From the NCBI GenBank assembly GCA_002306055.1, contig DBRR01000017.1, positions 74,116-84,718 on the forward strand: 10,603 nt of DNA. Reading direction: 5' to 3'. Below are positions 1 to 5,855 of the stretch, in pieces (position 1 is the first letter of the stretch; every line of letters begins with the position of its first letter). The notes under the pieces are model-generated. The model saw only the letters and a program-made list of their open reading frames with translations, was not told the origin of the DNA and did not search any database. Source of the stretch: Anaerolineaceae bacterium UBA1363. GTDB taxonomy: Bacteria > Chloroflexota > Anaerolineae > Anaerolineales > Anaerolineaceae. The position numbers and the translations under genes were made by a program.

Positions 1-5
1 CCCCC

Positions 6-43
6 ACCGTACGAAGTAAACCTAACCGAACGAAGTAAACCCT
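6..43. repeat. Two tandem copies of a 19-bp unit at the left window edge
   Basis: Positions 6-24 read ACCGTACGAAGTAAACCTA and 25-43 read ACCGAACGAAGTAAACCCT, which are identical at 17 of 19 positions. The array may continue beyond the window, because the first copy lies only five bases from the edge. It begins exactly where the peptidase-like fragment stops: that fragment's stop codon occupies 43-45. It looks like a dispersed or tandem non-coding repeat. I see no CRISPR-like spacers between the units. Confidence 0.7.
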
Positions 44-306
44 CACTGTACAGCATAATCAAATAATTGGTAGGAGTACCGGGTGAGAATTTTCCTCTGT
101 GCTCCACCAATTGGGACGAAGTCTTCACCGCTAAAGTTGCGGATCCACTGCGCCACTGAGTCCTGGGTGACCTGGCTGATGATCTCCTGGACGGTTGGAT
201 TGAATGAACAGGTTGGGGTTTGGCTGGTGCCAGAGGCGGTGGGAACGGAAAAAAGCAGGACGAACGTGATGACGAGCAGTACTAATCTTGTCTTTTTCAC
301 ACGCAT
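43..306 (-). pseudogene. N-terminal fragment of a secreted peptidase, M28-like (probable remnant)
   Basis: This encodes 87 residues. Residues 1-26 form a typical Sec signal peptide: a basic MRVKK start, a hydrophobic stretch LVLLVITFVLLF, and an ASG-like cleavage region. The rest (DSVAQWIRNFSGEDFVPIGG, then LTRYSYQLFD) resembles the segment just after the signal peptide in Chloroflexota M28-type metallopeptidases, where an LSGE...IGG...TRYS pattern is followed by a catalytic domain of several hundred residues. Here translation ends at a TGA at the start of a 19-bp tandem repeat, and the metal-binding catalytic domain is absent. The other two frames past the stop do not look like a continuation. 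It lies 33 bp after the methyltransferase gene on the same strand and has no convincing Shine-Dalgarno sequence. The alternative is a genuine small secreted protein. The family assignment rests on recalled pattern similarity and is moderate. Confidence 0.5.
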
Positions 307-339
307 CGTTTGCGAAGAGTTGCTGAATTTGAGCCGGCT

Positions 340-1080
340 CTAAACCATTCCGTAAGCGTAAAAGGTTGGAATAAAAACAGTAGCCTCTCCGTTGAGCCAG
401 GATTTCAGTGCGCGGTCCTTCATAGCTAGAATTTCATCTACTGGAACCATGCCGCCGAGATCAAATGCAATAATGTCCCATTCATGATCAAAAACATCTT
501 TTTCCGGATAGCGCCACTGCCCTGCAAGTAAGCCAAGGCGGACATCCCTCAATCCGATTGTGCGGAAAATGTGACCTAGTTTTCGACCCATACTGAGATC
601 AACACCCCGAAAGGCTAATGAGCGATTTTGGATTTTTCCAATATCCTGGAACACCTCTGGATAATCAATTCGCGAAAGGTAATCGGGCTCGGCAAAAGCG
701 ATTACATAGCCTCCCGGTTTGGTAACCCGCGCCATTTCAGAAACCACCTGGGCGGGGTCGTGGACCCAGAGTAACACATAATGTGTCACCGTCAGGTCGA
801 ATTGGTGCTCCTTGAAAGGCATGTGGTGTGCGTCAGCATTGAAAATGACAGGTTTTGAAGGGTGGAGATGAGCAAACTGACAGTTTTCGAGGTCAAGATC
901 CAGACCTGTAACCTGCAGACCGCGACCAATGTATTCATCCAGCAAAGCACCCGTGCCAACCCCGACATCCAACAGGGACTGCCCAGGCCGGGCGTCGACT
1001 TTTCCAAAAATGAAGTTGCGTAAGTCGCGGGTCCAGGAAGACTGGAGTTTGAAACGATCATGCCAATCGGAGATTTTCAA
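340..1080 (-). CDS. Class I SAM-dependent methyltransferase (Methyltransf_11 type)
   Basis: From the preferred TTG start the protein has 246 residues. The Rossmann-fold SAM-binding core is clear: motif I LLDVGVGTG (residues 36-44), the ribose-binding acidic residue D61 in GLDLD, DAHHMPF (83-89), the HYVLLWVHDP segment, and the post-core motif KPGGYVIAFAEPDY (121-134). The substrate is not evident; small molecules, lipids or peptides are all possible for this superfamily. The longest reading would start at a TTG at 1122, well inside the upstream gene. I chose the TTG at 1080 because GGAGGT lies five bases before it and it overlaps the upstream stop codon as TTGA, an arrangement typical of translational coupling. 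It is last of the five-gene operon with the radical SAM pair, which suggests (inference) a methylation step in the same process. Confidence 0.88.
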   Translation of the reverse strand: MKISDWHDRFKLQSSWTRDLRNFIFGKVDARPGQSLLDVGVGTGALLDEYIGRGLQVTGLDLDLENCQFAHLHPSKPVIFNADAHHMPFKEHQFDLTVTHYVLLWVHDPAQVVSEMARVTKPGGYVIAFAEPDYLSRIDYPEVFQDIGKIQNRSLAFRGVDLSMGRKLGHIFRTIGLRDVRLGLLAGQWRYPEKDVFDHEWDIIAFDLGGMVPVDEILAMKDRALKSWLNGEATVFIPTFYAYGMV

Positions 1081-2219
1081 GCCGCACCTCCAGCCATTAC
1101 CCGGGACCAAAGAGTGGACCAATCTTCTCGAAGCAAGTTGCCATAATTGTTTTGATTGCCGGCGTGATTTGTCAGGCTGCCATCCGGTTGGATAACAAAA
1201 TGCTGAGCGGGCTGTGAATCCGGGTCCCAGACGCTAAAGAGGGGTTCTGGGGCGTGGGGATGATAGGTGAGGGGCATGTCATCGACAAAAGCGACACCGC
1301 TTTCAGCGAGTTCGCGCTGCAATTTACCGGCGTGTGCGTGAGAATACTCATCTTCCGGGATAAAGTTAAAGGCATTGACACCAAGATCCAGTAGTTGATG
1401 GATGAGATCATGGTAATCACGGTCGGTATGGACAGGCATGCGAAGGCAAGTGAAAAGATCCTGATCAAGGATATTCGACAAACCCTGCAAATCTTCCGAG
1501 CTTGAGGGGTCCAGGCAGAAAGTAAGGTGGTCCAGGCCAGCTTCAATGAGGGGCAAAAGGTATGCAGGATCCTTGAGTTTGGGATCCGATGAGACCAACC
1601 CGCTGACGAGTCCGAGCTGCTCTGTGAAAGCCATGAGTTCAGTGAGATCAGCACGAAGAGTAGGTTCCCCACCAAAAAAGATTACATGGGGGATGCCGGC
1701 GTTGTAAAGCCGGGTAAGGAGTGTTTTCCAGTCTTCCGTTGTCAGTTCGTTAGCTATCAGAGAAGCGTCATCTTTCTCATTGAAGCCACGGTAGGTGAGG
1801 CAGCAATCGATGCGCAAGGGAGCACTAAGGTTTTTCTCGAACACATGCGACTCAAATCCGATGGTTGCAGAAGGTGAGAGATCTTTCTTGCGGCTGAGGA
1901 AGAGGATCTGGTCGATAAAGAACTGGACATCACGCATCAAAACTTCACGGGTAACATCATAGCGCTCGGATAAGGCATCCACGATCTGGATGTTGTCCTT
2001 GCCCTGGATCAGATAATAGGCAAATTCAGTGGCAGAGCGGTTGAGATGCAGCGCTATAGAAGCATTAACTACCAGGATCCCTTCGCCGTCCGGTTCAACA
2101 CGCAGATGGAGGCGGAACTGATCCGGCGAGTCTGGAGCGGTATGGTAAGAGTACAAACCAGGGGTCAAAGGCTCAACATCCGTTTCCTTTTCGCGTAGTT
2201 TAGTTTGTTTTGCAGCCAT
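1077..2219 (-). CDS. Degenerate radical SAM paralogue with PqqD-like N-domain, lacking the cluster cysteines
   Basis: The 380-residue protein is a clear paralogue of the gene just upstream. The shared segments are the PqqD-like N-terminal region (GLYSYH...LHLRVEPD...LVVNAS...LHLN, about residues 20-110), the radical SAM core start SAPLRIDCCLTYR (132-144), HVIFFGGEPTLRADL (178-192), and a C-terminal IQPDG (343-347). The CxxxCxxC motif is gone: the three ligand positions are G145, K149 and A152. The SPASM-region cysteines are also lost (V342 and H352 at two of them), and the protein ends shortly after the STLW segment, before the last cysteine cluster. It therefore probably cannot bind the catalytic [4Fe-4S] cluster. 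The reading frame is intact, and a strong AAGGAG Shine-Dalgarno lies six bases before the ATG, overlapping the end of the previous gene, so it is not a decayed pseudogene. A role as substrate-binding or scaffold partner of the active enzyme is my inference. Confidence 0.85.
   Translation of the reverse strand: MAAKQTKLREKETDVEPLTPGLYSYHTAPDSPDQFRLHLRVEPDGEGILVVNASIALHLNRSATEFAYYLIQGKDNIQIVDALSERYDVTREVLMRDVQFFIDQILFLSRKKDLSPSATIGFESHVFEKNLSAPLRIDCCLTYRGFNEKDDASLIANELTTEDWKTLLTRLYNAGIPHVIFFGGEPTLRADLTELMAFTEQLGLVSGLVSSDPKLKDPAYLLPLIEAGLDHLTFCLDPSSSEDLQGLSNILDQDLFTCLRMPVHTDRDYHDLIHQLLDLGVNAFNFIPEDEYSHAHAGKLQRELAESGVAFVDDMPLTYHPHAPEPLFSVWDPDSQPAQHFVIQPDGSLTNHAGNQNNYGNLLREDWSTLWSRVMAGGAA
1086..1091 (-). 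promoter_or_regulatory. Shine-Dalgarno GGAGGT that decides the TTG start of the methyltransferase
   Basis: On the minus strand GGAGGT lies inside the last codons of the degenerate radical SAM gene, five bases before a TTG that overlaps its TGA stop as TTGA. No other in-frame start for the methyltransferase has a comparable ribosome-binding site. Confidence 0.75.
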
Positions 2220-2221
2220 GT

Positions 2222-3559
2222 TTAGCTCCTTCTCAACACAAGATCACGATAGATCGGCTGCGGGTTTTGATGATCACGAGCCAGAGGGCAACCACCACCG
2301 CATTCCGTGAAAAAGTCACAGGTCTTGCATGCTTGCGGAACGTCCTTGCGTTGGCGCAAAGAAAGCGCAAGCGGATGTTCCCAGATGGCAGACCATGGAA
2401 CTTTTAAAAAATCCCCGAGGGCTTCGTAGTAGGACTGGCAGGGAATGACCTGACCATCCGGTTCGATGCACATATTGTAATAAGCAGCGGTACAGCCCTT
2501 GATTCCAAGGTCGAGCTGAAGAGGGTCAAAGTGACAGTACTGGGTGGGGGTGTACCAGATCAGACGCTGACCGCTTTTTTGCGTGAAGTCGGTCGCGATT
2601 TCAAGCAGCTTTGGCAGGTCCTGCTCTTTCAAGCCGGTGGTCACCGTACTGCCTTTGCCCGCATAGATCAGGGCATTCAATCCCACTGTTGGCACGCCGA
2701 GATCCCGCAGGAATTCCAGGAGTTCAAGCAGATATGCTTCGTTATTTTCGAGGAGTGTGGTATTGGTCATGAGGTAGAGTTTGCTATTTACAGCATTTCT
2801 CACGCCCTCTACTGTTTGTTGCCAGGCACCCTGGCTGCGGACCATTTGATCGTGAACTTCGGGACGGTTCGACTCAAGGGTGATCTGGACATGATCAAGC
2901 CCAGCTTCGACAAGCCCGGCAATGTAAGCTGGGTCGGAAAGTTTTCGCCCGTTGGTGTTGAGACCTGCCACAAGCCCTGTTTGCTGGGCATAAGCAACCA
3001 ATTCCGGCAAATCCCGGCGTAGGGTGGGTTCTCCGCCGGTAAAAACAACGTGGGGGATTTTCAGGCTCCAAATCCTGTCAAGGATAGACTTCCAACTCTG
3101 GGTGGATAGCTCCGGGTAGTTGCGAATGCGGGCGTTGTAGCAATGGGCACAATCGTTGTTGCAGCGGTATGTGAGCGCAAGGTCCATGCGATAAGGCGCG
3201 CTTAATTCCTGGCTAAAAGGCATGTCCATATCAAGTCCGAGGTCACAAACCGGGCATAAGCCAGAGTTTTGATCGATCAAAGCTTCCACGCGTGCACGTG
3301 TGGCGAGGTAGTCCTCTTTTAACTGCCCGGAGGGGGCATTGAAGCGGGTTTGAAGCGCTTGCAGGGCGGTTTTCTCGTCGACTTTTTCAAGGATGAGGAA
3401 AGCCATGTAGAGGGCAGTCGGGTTGAGGTGGACAACACGTGAGGCATTGACCACCATCAGACCGCTCAGGTCAGGATCGACACGTAAATGGACGCGCGAC
3501 TTGGAGTCGGCATCTGCAATGTCGTATTGGTACATTCCTTCACTGAGCTGTCGCATCAT
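2222..3559 (-). CDS. Radical SAM/SPASM protein with PqqD-like N-terminal domain
   Basis: This 445-residue protein has three parts. Residues 1-105 resemble PqqD-like (RiPP recognition) domains, with the VVHLNPTA signature. The radical SAM core follows, with the cluster motif CNNDCAHC (C133, C137, C140) and the SAM-binding GGEP (175-178). A C-terminal SPASM-type region has C356, C364, C374, C411, C414, C420 and C424, the pattern that binds auxiliary iron-sulfur clusters. An extra CPVC pair (C102, C105) lies in the linker. PqqD-like plus SPASM enzymes in known families modify ribosomally made peptides or proteins by radical chemistry (PqqE, sactipeptide and ranthipeptide enzymes). It starts at ATG-ATG 24 bp after the Cys-Ala-tail membrane protein gene and ends two bases before its degenerate paralogue. 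The substrate is not proven; the neighbouring Cys-Ala tail is the obvious candidate. It is cytoplasmic, with no signal peptide or membrane segment. Confidence 0.9.
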   Translation of the reverse strand: MMRQLSEGMYQYDIADADSKSRVHLRVDPDLSGLMVVNASRVVHLNPTALYMAFLILEKVDEKTALQALQTRFNAPSGQLKEDYLATRARVEALIDQNSGLCPVCDLGLDMDMPFSQELSAPYRMDLALTYRCNNDCAHCYNARIRNYPELSTQSWKSILDRIWSLKIPHVVFTGGEPTLRRDLPELVAYAQQTGLVAGLNTNGRKLSDPAYIAGLVEAGLDHVQITLESNRPEVHDQMVRSQGAWQQTVEGVRNAVNSKLYLMTNTTLLENNEAYLLELLEFLRDLGVPTVGLNALIYAGKGSTVTTGLKEQDLPKLLEIATDFTQKSGQRLIWYTPTQYCHFDPLQLDLGIKGCTAAYYNMCIEPDGQVIPCQSYYEALGDFLKVPWSAIWEHPLALSLRQRKDVPQACKTCDFFTECGGGCPLARDHQNPQPIYRDLVLRRS

Positions 3560-3583
3560 AAGTTGATCCAGGTATAAAAATGA

Positions 3584-3649
3584 TTACCTGCCACCGCCAG
3601 CACAGGCACAGGCGCAGCCAGCACAGGCGCAGGCACAAGCGCAGGCAGA
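3584..3649 (-). other. Cys-Ala repeat tail: possible radical SAM modification target
   Basis: This is the coding segment for the last 21 residues of the DUF2207-type protein: four Cys alternating with Ala, an Ala-Gly step, three more Cys alternating with Ala, then GGGR and TAA. The cysteine codons are a mixture of TGC and TGT and the alanine codons of GCC and GCT. The pattern is therefore held at protein level and is not simply a slipped dinucleotide repeat. Modification by the neighbouring enzymes is inference. Confidence 0.6.
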
Positions 3650-5344
3650 GCCTCCGCCACTCCCGCGGAAACCGCCGCTCCCGCTACGGGGGGTTGTTGT
3701 GACTGGAATCGGGTTGGTGCGGTTGGTAACCGAGGAAGTGAAATCAGTTATATTGCCGATCACACCCGCAGCCATTGCTGAAGCGCCATGTACCATCGAA
3801 GCTGCGAATTCAGAGCCTGGCAGATTGGGCAGGTTGATAGAAGGACGGCTGCCGCCAGATCCGGCACCGACTGTGGTTGGGGCTGCCAAACCACCGCCGC
3901 CACCGCTGCTCATCACAGGATGATAGCTGGGGTCGTAGCGTGGCCACCAGCGTGGCACAAACACGGGGATGCCAGTAAAGGTGCGTTCGGTGCGGTCGTT
4001 GAATTCCTTGTCGAGCATGGTCCACTCGAGGGTGTGGTCGTATTGAGCGCTCTTGATCTCAGGAGTTTCGGCAGTCTCAACGGCTTCCCAGGCTCGCCGA
4101 ATAATGTCCTGGTAGTAGTCCTTGGTTTCCTGAAGGCTGAAGCCTTTCATTTTGTCTGAAACCGATTTGACCAGGTCGATCATCAGCGATTTAATCTCTG
4201 TGCGGCGCTTGGATGTGTCCTCAGATTTGAAAGCTTCCAGGAAAGCTCGCTCGTAAGGGTAGAGACCTTCCGGCAGGGGATCCACAATTTCGATCTTCAG
4301 GGGGTCACGAGAGGTCACAGTGACCAATTCCTTTTTTATCAGCCCAAAGAGGATCATGGTAAGTATCTTGTCGAGTGGTTCCTCCAGTAGAATACCAGCT
4401 TCAACTGCGGTGAGACCACGCTTGATACCTTTGCCTTCGATTGAGATTTTTGGAGGAAGGTATTGCATTTTGCGTTTTGTGGTCTGCTTATTGCCTCGTC
4501 GAATAATGAGAATAAAGAAGCCGATAAATAGCAGTGGGAAGAAAGCGCATTGAATATTTTTCCACAACGTGGAAAAAAAACCAGCGACTGGAGATGTGGT
4601 GGACCCGTTAGATCCGGTGTCAGATGGGATTGTTTCCTTGGTGGTCAGAACACCTGCAGGTATTGCGGAAGCAGGGAAAGCAGCACCAAATAAGTACTCG
4701 CTGTGGACATCGGCGTTGGTCGTATACCAGGAATAGTTGACACGACCATCTGTGGTCAAGGTGGCTTCAGGCTCGCTTGGCCCTGGCCAACCTGAGGGTT
4801 CATACCAGACACCCTGTTCCGCGCCAACGCCAGGGGGCAGAATGATCGTCATGCGGTATTCGGTATTTTGAGAGCTATCATACTGCGATCCGAAATAGTT
4901 CGGAACGAAGAAGAAGTTAGCATAATCTGTCCGGTCTGCACCATCATAAGGGCTCAAAACGCCTTTGATACCATATACCCAAGCCGTGACGATGCCAGAT
5001 TGACCAGGCTGGATGGCGTACTCACCAAGGGCAAGCTCAGCCCCCTGGACATAAGCTGAGTCATTTACCTGGGGCATTTTCACGCCGTTTACTTCAGCCT
5101 TGATGTCGGAAAGCTTGTATTGAGTGGTGGGTAAGCCGAGATCGACAAAATCAATCGCATGCCCGGAAGGATCATTTTGAAACGCCATATAGTAATACAG
5201 GGTCAATGTGCCATCCGCTTCAAGGTAAGCTTCAACCTCGTAAGCAGTGAGGGAAAAGCGATAATCCTGAGCCTGGGCTGATCCGAGCGGGATCAGCAGC
5301 AGAAGGATGCTTAACAGTAAGAAAACATGCTTGAACTTATTCAT
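3584..5344 (-). CDS. DUF2207-type membrane protein with C-terminal Cys-Ala repeat tail
   Basis: From the ATG at 5344 the protein has 586 residues. Residues 1-26 are a signal peptide ending AQA. Residues 27 to about 255 form a beta-rich extracytoplasmic DUF2207-like domain (YEVEAYLEADGTLTLYYYM). One membrane helix follows at about 263-282, flanked by basic RRGNKQTTKRK. Next comes a cytoplasmic region with a winged-helix-like segment (about 308-355) and a helical stretch (365-430). The end is a low-complexity Gly/Ser/Pro region (479-566) and a tail at 567-586 in which seven Cys alternate with Ala, ending GGGR. By the positive-inside rule the tail is cytoplasmic. The longer frame opening at 5425 overlaps the upstream gene and lacks a signal peptide at its start, so I rejected it. 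The ATG lies four bases after the upstream stop. DUF2207 proteins have no settled function; glycine-rich tails are common in them, and this Cys-Ala version next to radical SAM genes is unusual. Confidence 0.85.
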   Translation of the reverse strand: MNKFKHVFLLLSILLLLIPLGSAQAQDYRFSLTAYEVEAYLEADGTLTLYYYMAFQNDPSGHAIDFVDLGLPTTQYKLSDIKAEVNGVKMPQVNDSAYVQGAELALGEYAIQPGQSGIVTAWVYGIKGVLSPYDGADRTDYANFFFVPNYFGSQYDSSQNTEYRMTIILPPGVGAEQGVWYEPSGWPGPSEPEATLTTDGRVNYSWYTTNADVHSEYLFGAAFPASAIPAGVLTTKETIPSDTGSNGSTTSPVAGFFSTLWKNIQCAFFPLLFIGFFILIIRRGNKQTTKRKMQYLPPKISIEGKGIKRGLTAVEAGILLEEPLDKILTMILFGLIKKELVTVTSRDPLKIEIVDPLPEGLYPYERAFLEAFKSEDTSKRRTEIKSLMIDLVKSVSDKMKGFSLQETKDYYQDIIRRAWEAVETAETPEIKSAQYDHTLEWTMLDKEFNDRTERTFTGIPVFVPRWWPRYDPSYHPVMSSGGGGGLAAPTTVGAGSGGSRPSINLPNLPGSEFAASMVHGASAMAAGVIGNITDFTSSVTNRTNPIPVTTTPRSGSGGFRGSGGGSACACACACAGCACACAGGGR

Positions 5345-5348
5345 TTGT

Positions 5349-5714
5349 TTACCATTTTGGTTGTTCAGCAATCTGATAAGTTGTACCACAACTGTGGCAC
5401 TGCACCGTGATCGCCCCATTGACAAGTTTCATATCGTCGGGGGCGAGAGGAGCGCCGCAGGATTGGCACTTGATGGTATCCATCTGTACATTGCCCGGGA
5501 GATCGACATTGAGGGTTACATTCTGAACGGTCTGTTTGGACGCAGCTGCCAGGCGCACGCCTGCAAATATCAGAACAAATCCCAAAATGAGCAATATGAT
5601 CCCATAGACGATCCATGAAGGGGCATCTTCACTACCTGACCCAAGAAGCAGCAAAAATCCAAAAATGATGAAGATTGCTGCGAGAATGTACGAAATAACG
5701 CTGCCAGCTTTCAT
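5349..5714 (-). CDS. Small membrane protein with two helices and a C-terminal zinc ribbon
   Basis: This encodes 121 residues. Two hydrophobic helices are visible, about residues 6-25 (VISYILAAIFIIFGFLLLL) and 34-53 (WIVYGIILLILGFVLIFAGV), joined by a short acidic loop. A C-terminal domain follows with two CxxC pairs (CQSC at 83-86 and CHSC at 106-109), a spacing typical of zinc-ribbon or rubredoxin-like folds. With a two-helix hairpin both ends lie on the same side; the ribbon is most likely cytoplasmic. An AAGGAG ribosome-binding site lies five bases before the ATG. It is the first gene of the operon and lies four bases before the DUF2207-type gene. I do not recognise a named family. A membrane adaptor or metal/redox role beside the Cys-Ala protein is possible but unsupported beyond position. 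Confidence 0.8.
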   Translation of the reverse strand: MKAGSVISYILAAIFIIFGFLLLLGSGSEDAPSWIVYGIILLILGFVLIFAGVRLAAASKQTVQNVTLNVDLPGNVQMDTIKCQSCGAPLAPDDMKLVNGAITVQCHSCGTTYQIAEQPKW

Positions 5715-5734
5715 AGAAACTCCTTAGACATGTG

Positions 5735-5770
5735 TTTTGTGTTCAGCATAATACTATGCGTCGCACAAAA
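5735..5770. promoter_or_regulatory. 36-bp symmetrical dyad in the divergent rex/operon promoter region
   Basis: The dyad reads TTTTGTG-N4-GCATA-N4-TATGC-N4-CACAAAA and is exactly symmetrical about 5752.5: outer arms 5735-5741 and 5764-5770, inner arms 5746-5750 and 5755-5759. TTGTG/CACAA are the half-sites of Rex operators in many bacteria. The usual Rex spacing (TTGTG-N8-CACAA) is much shorter than the 22 bp here, so this may be two half-operators on adjacent DNA turns or a site for another regulator. It overlaps candidate promoter elements of the left operon. Confidence 0.5.
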
Positions 5771-5775
5771 CCCAA
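5748..5775 (-). promoter_or_regulatory. Candidate sigma-70-type promoter of the zinc-ribbon/radical SAM operon
   Basis: On the minus strand, TTGGGT (5775-5770) and TATTAT (5753-5748) are separated by 16 bases. A transcript would start near 5741, about 27 bases before the ATG of the zinc-ribbon gene. The inner arms of the dyad cover the -10 element and part of the spacer, so a protein bound there would be expected to block this promoter. Confidence 0.4.
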
Positions 5776-5781
5776 TATAAT
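5776..5781 (+). promoter_or_regulatory. Candidate -10 element TATAAT for rex
   Basis: A perfect TATAAT on the plus strand would place a transcript start near 5788 and leave a leader of about 68 bases before rex. No good -35 hexamer stands 16-18 bases upstream; that interval is filled by the right half of the dyad. A weaker alternative -10 is TATTAT at 5827-5832. Confidence 0.3.
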
Positions 5782-5855
5782 ATGCTTTACTTATGATGAT
5801 AACATCAAAAACATCATCTGATTTTCTATTATAGTAAATTTTTGGGAAGGGTCCG

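Noticed and set aside
331..340. Perfect 10-bp palindrome GAGCCGGCTC after the methyltransferase stop
   Set aside because: It is too short and has no loop or T-run; such palindromes are expected by chance.
1172..1675. A 167-residue open frame on the minus strand in another phase
   Set aside because: It is a shadow of the degenerate radical SAM gene. I also considered a frameshift that would restore the missing SPASM cysteines, but this frame does not supply them in a recognisable context.
2531..3022. A 163-residue open frame on the plus strand
   Set aside because: It lies entirely inside the radical SAM gene on the opposite strand and shows no domain pattern.
3599..3646. Cys-Ala tail as a mere simple-sequence expansion of (GCNTGY)n
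   Set aside because: Codons vary at third positions for both residues and a Gly interrupts the run in a defined place, which favours selection on the peptide. Slippage in its origin cannot be ruled out.
5345..5425. An earlier in-frame start for the DUF2207-type protein, adding 27 residues
   Set aside because: The extension overlaps the zinc-ribbon gene, is not hydrophobic, and would bury the clear signal peptide that begins at the ATG at 5344.
5793..5817. ATGATG ... CATCAT inverted repeat and the AACATCA direct repeat upstream of rex
   Set aside because: The arms are short and simple in a low-complexity AT-rich stretch, and do not match a Rex operator.
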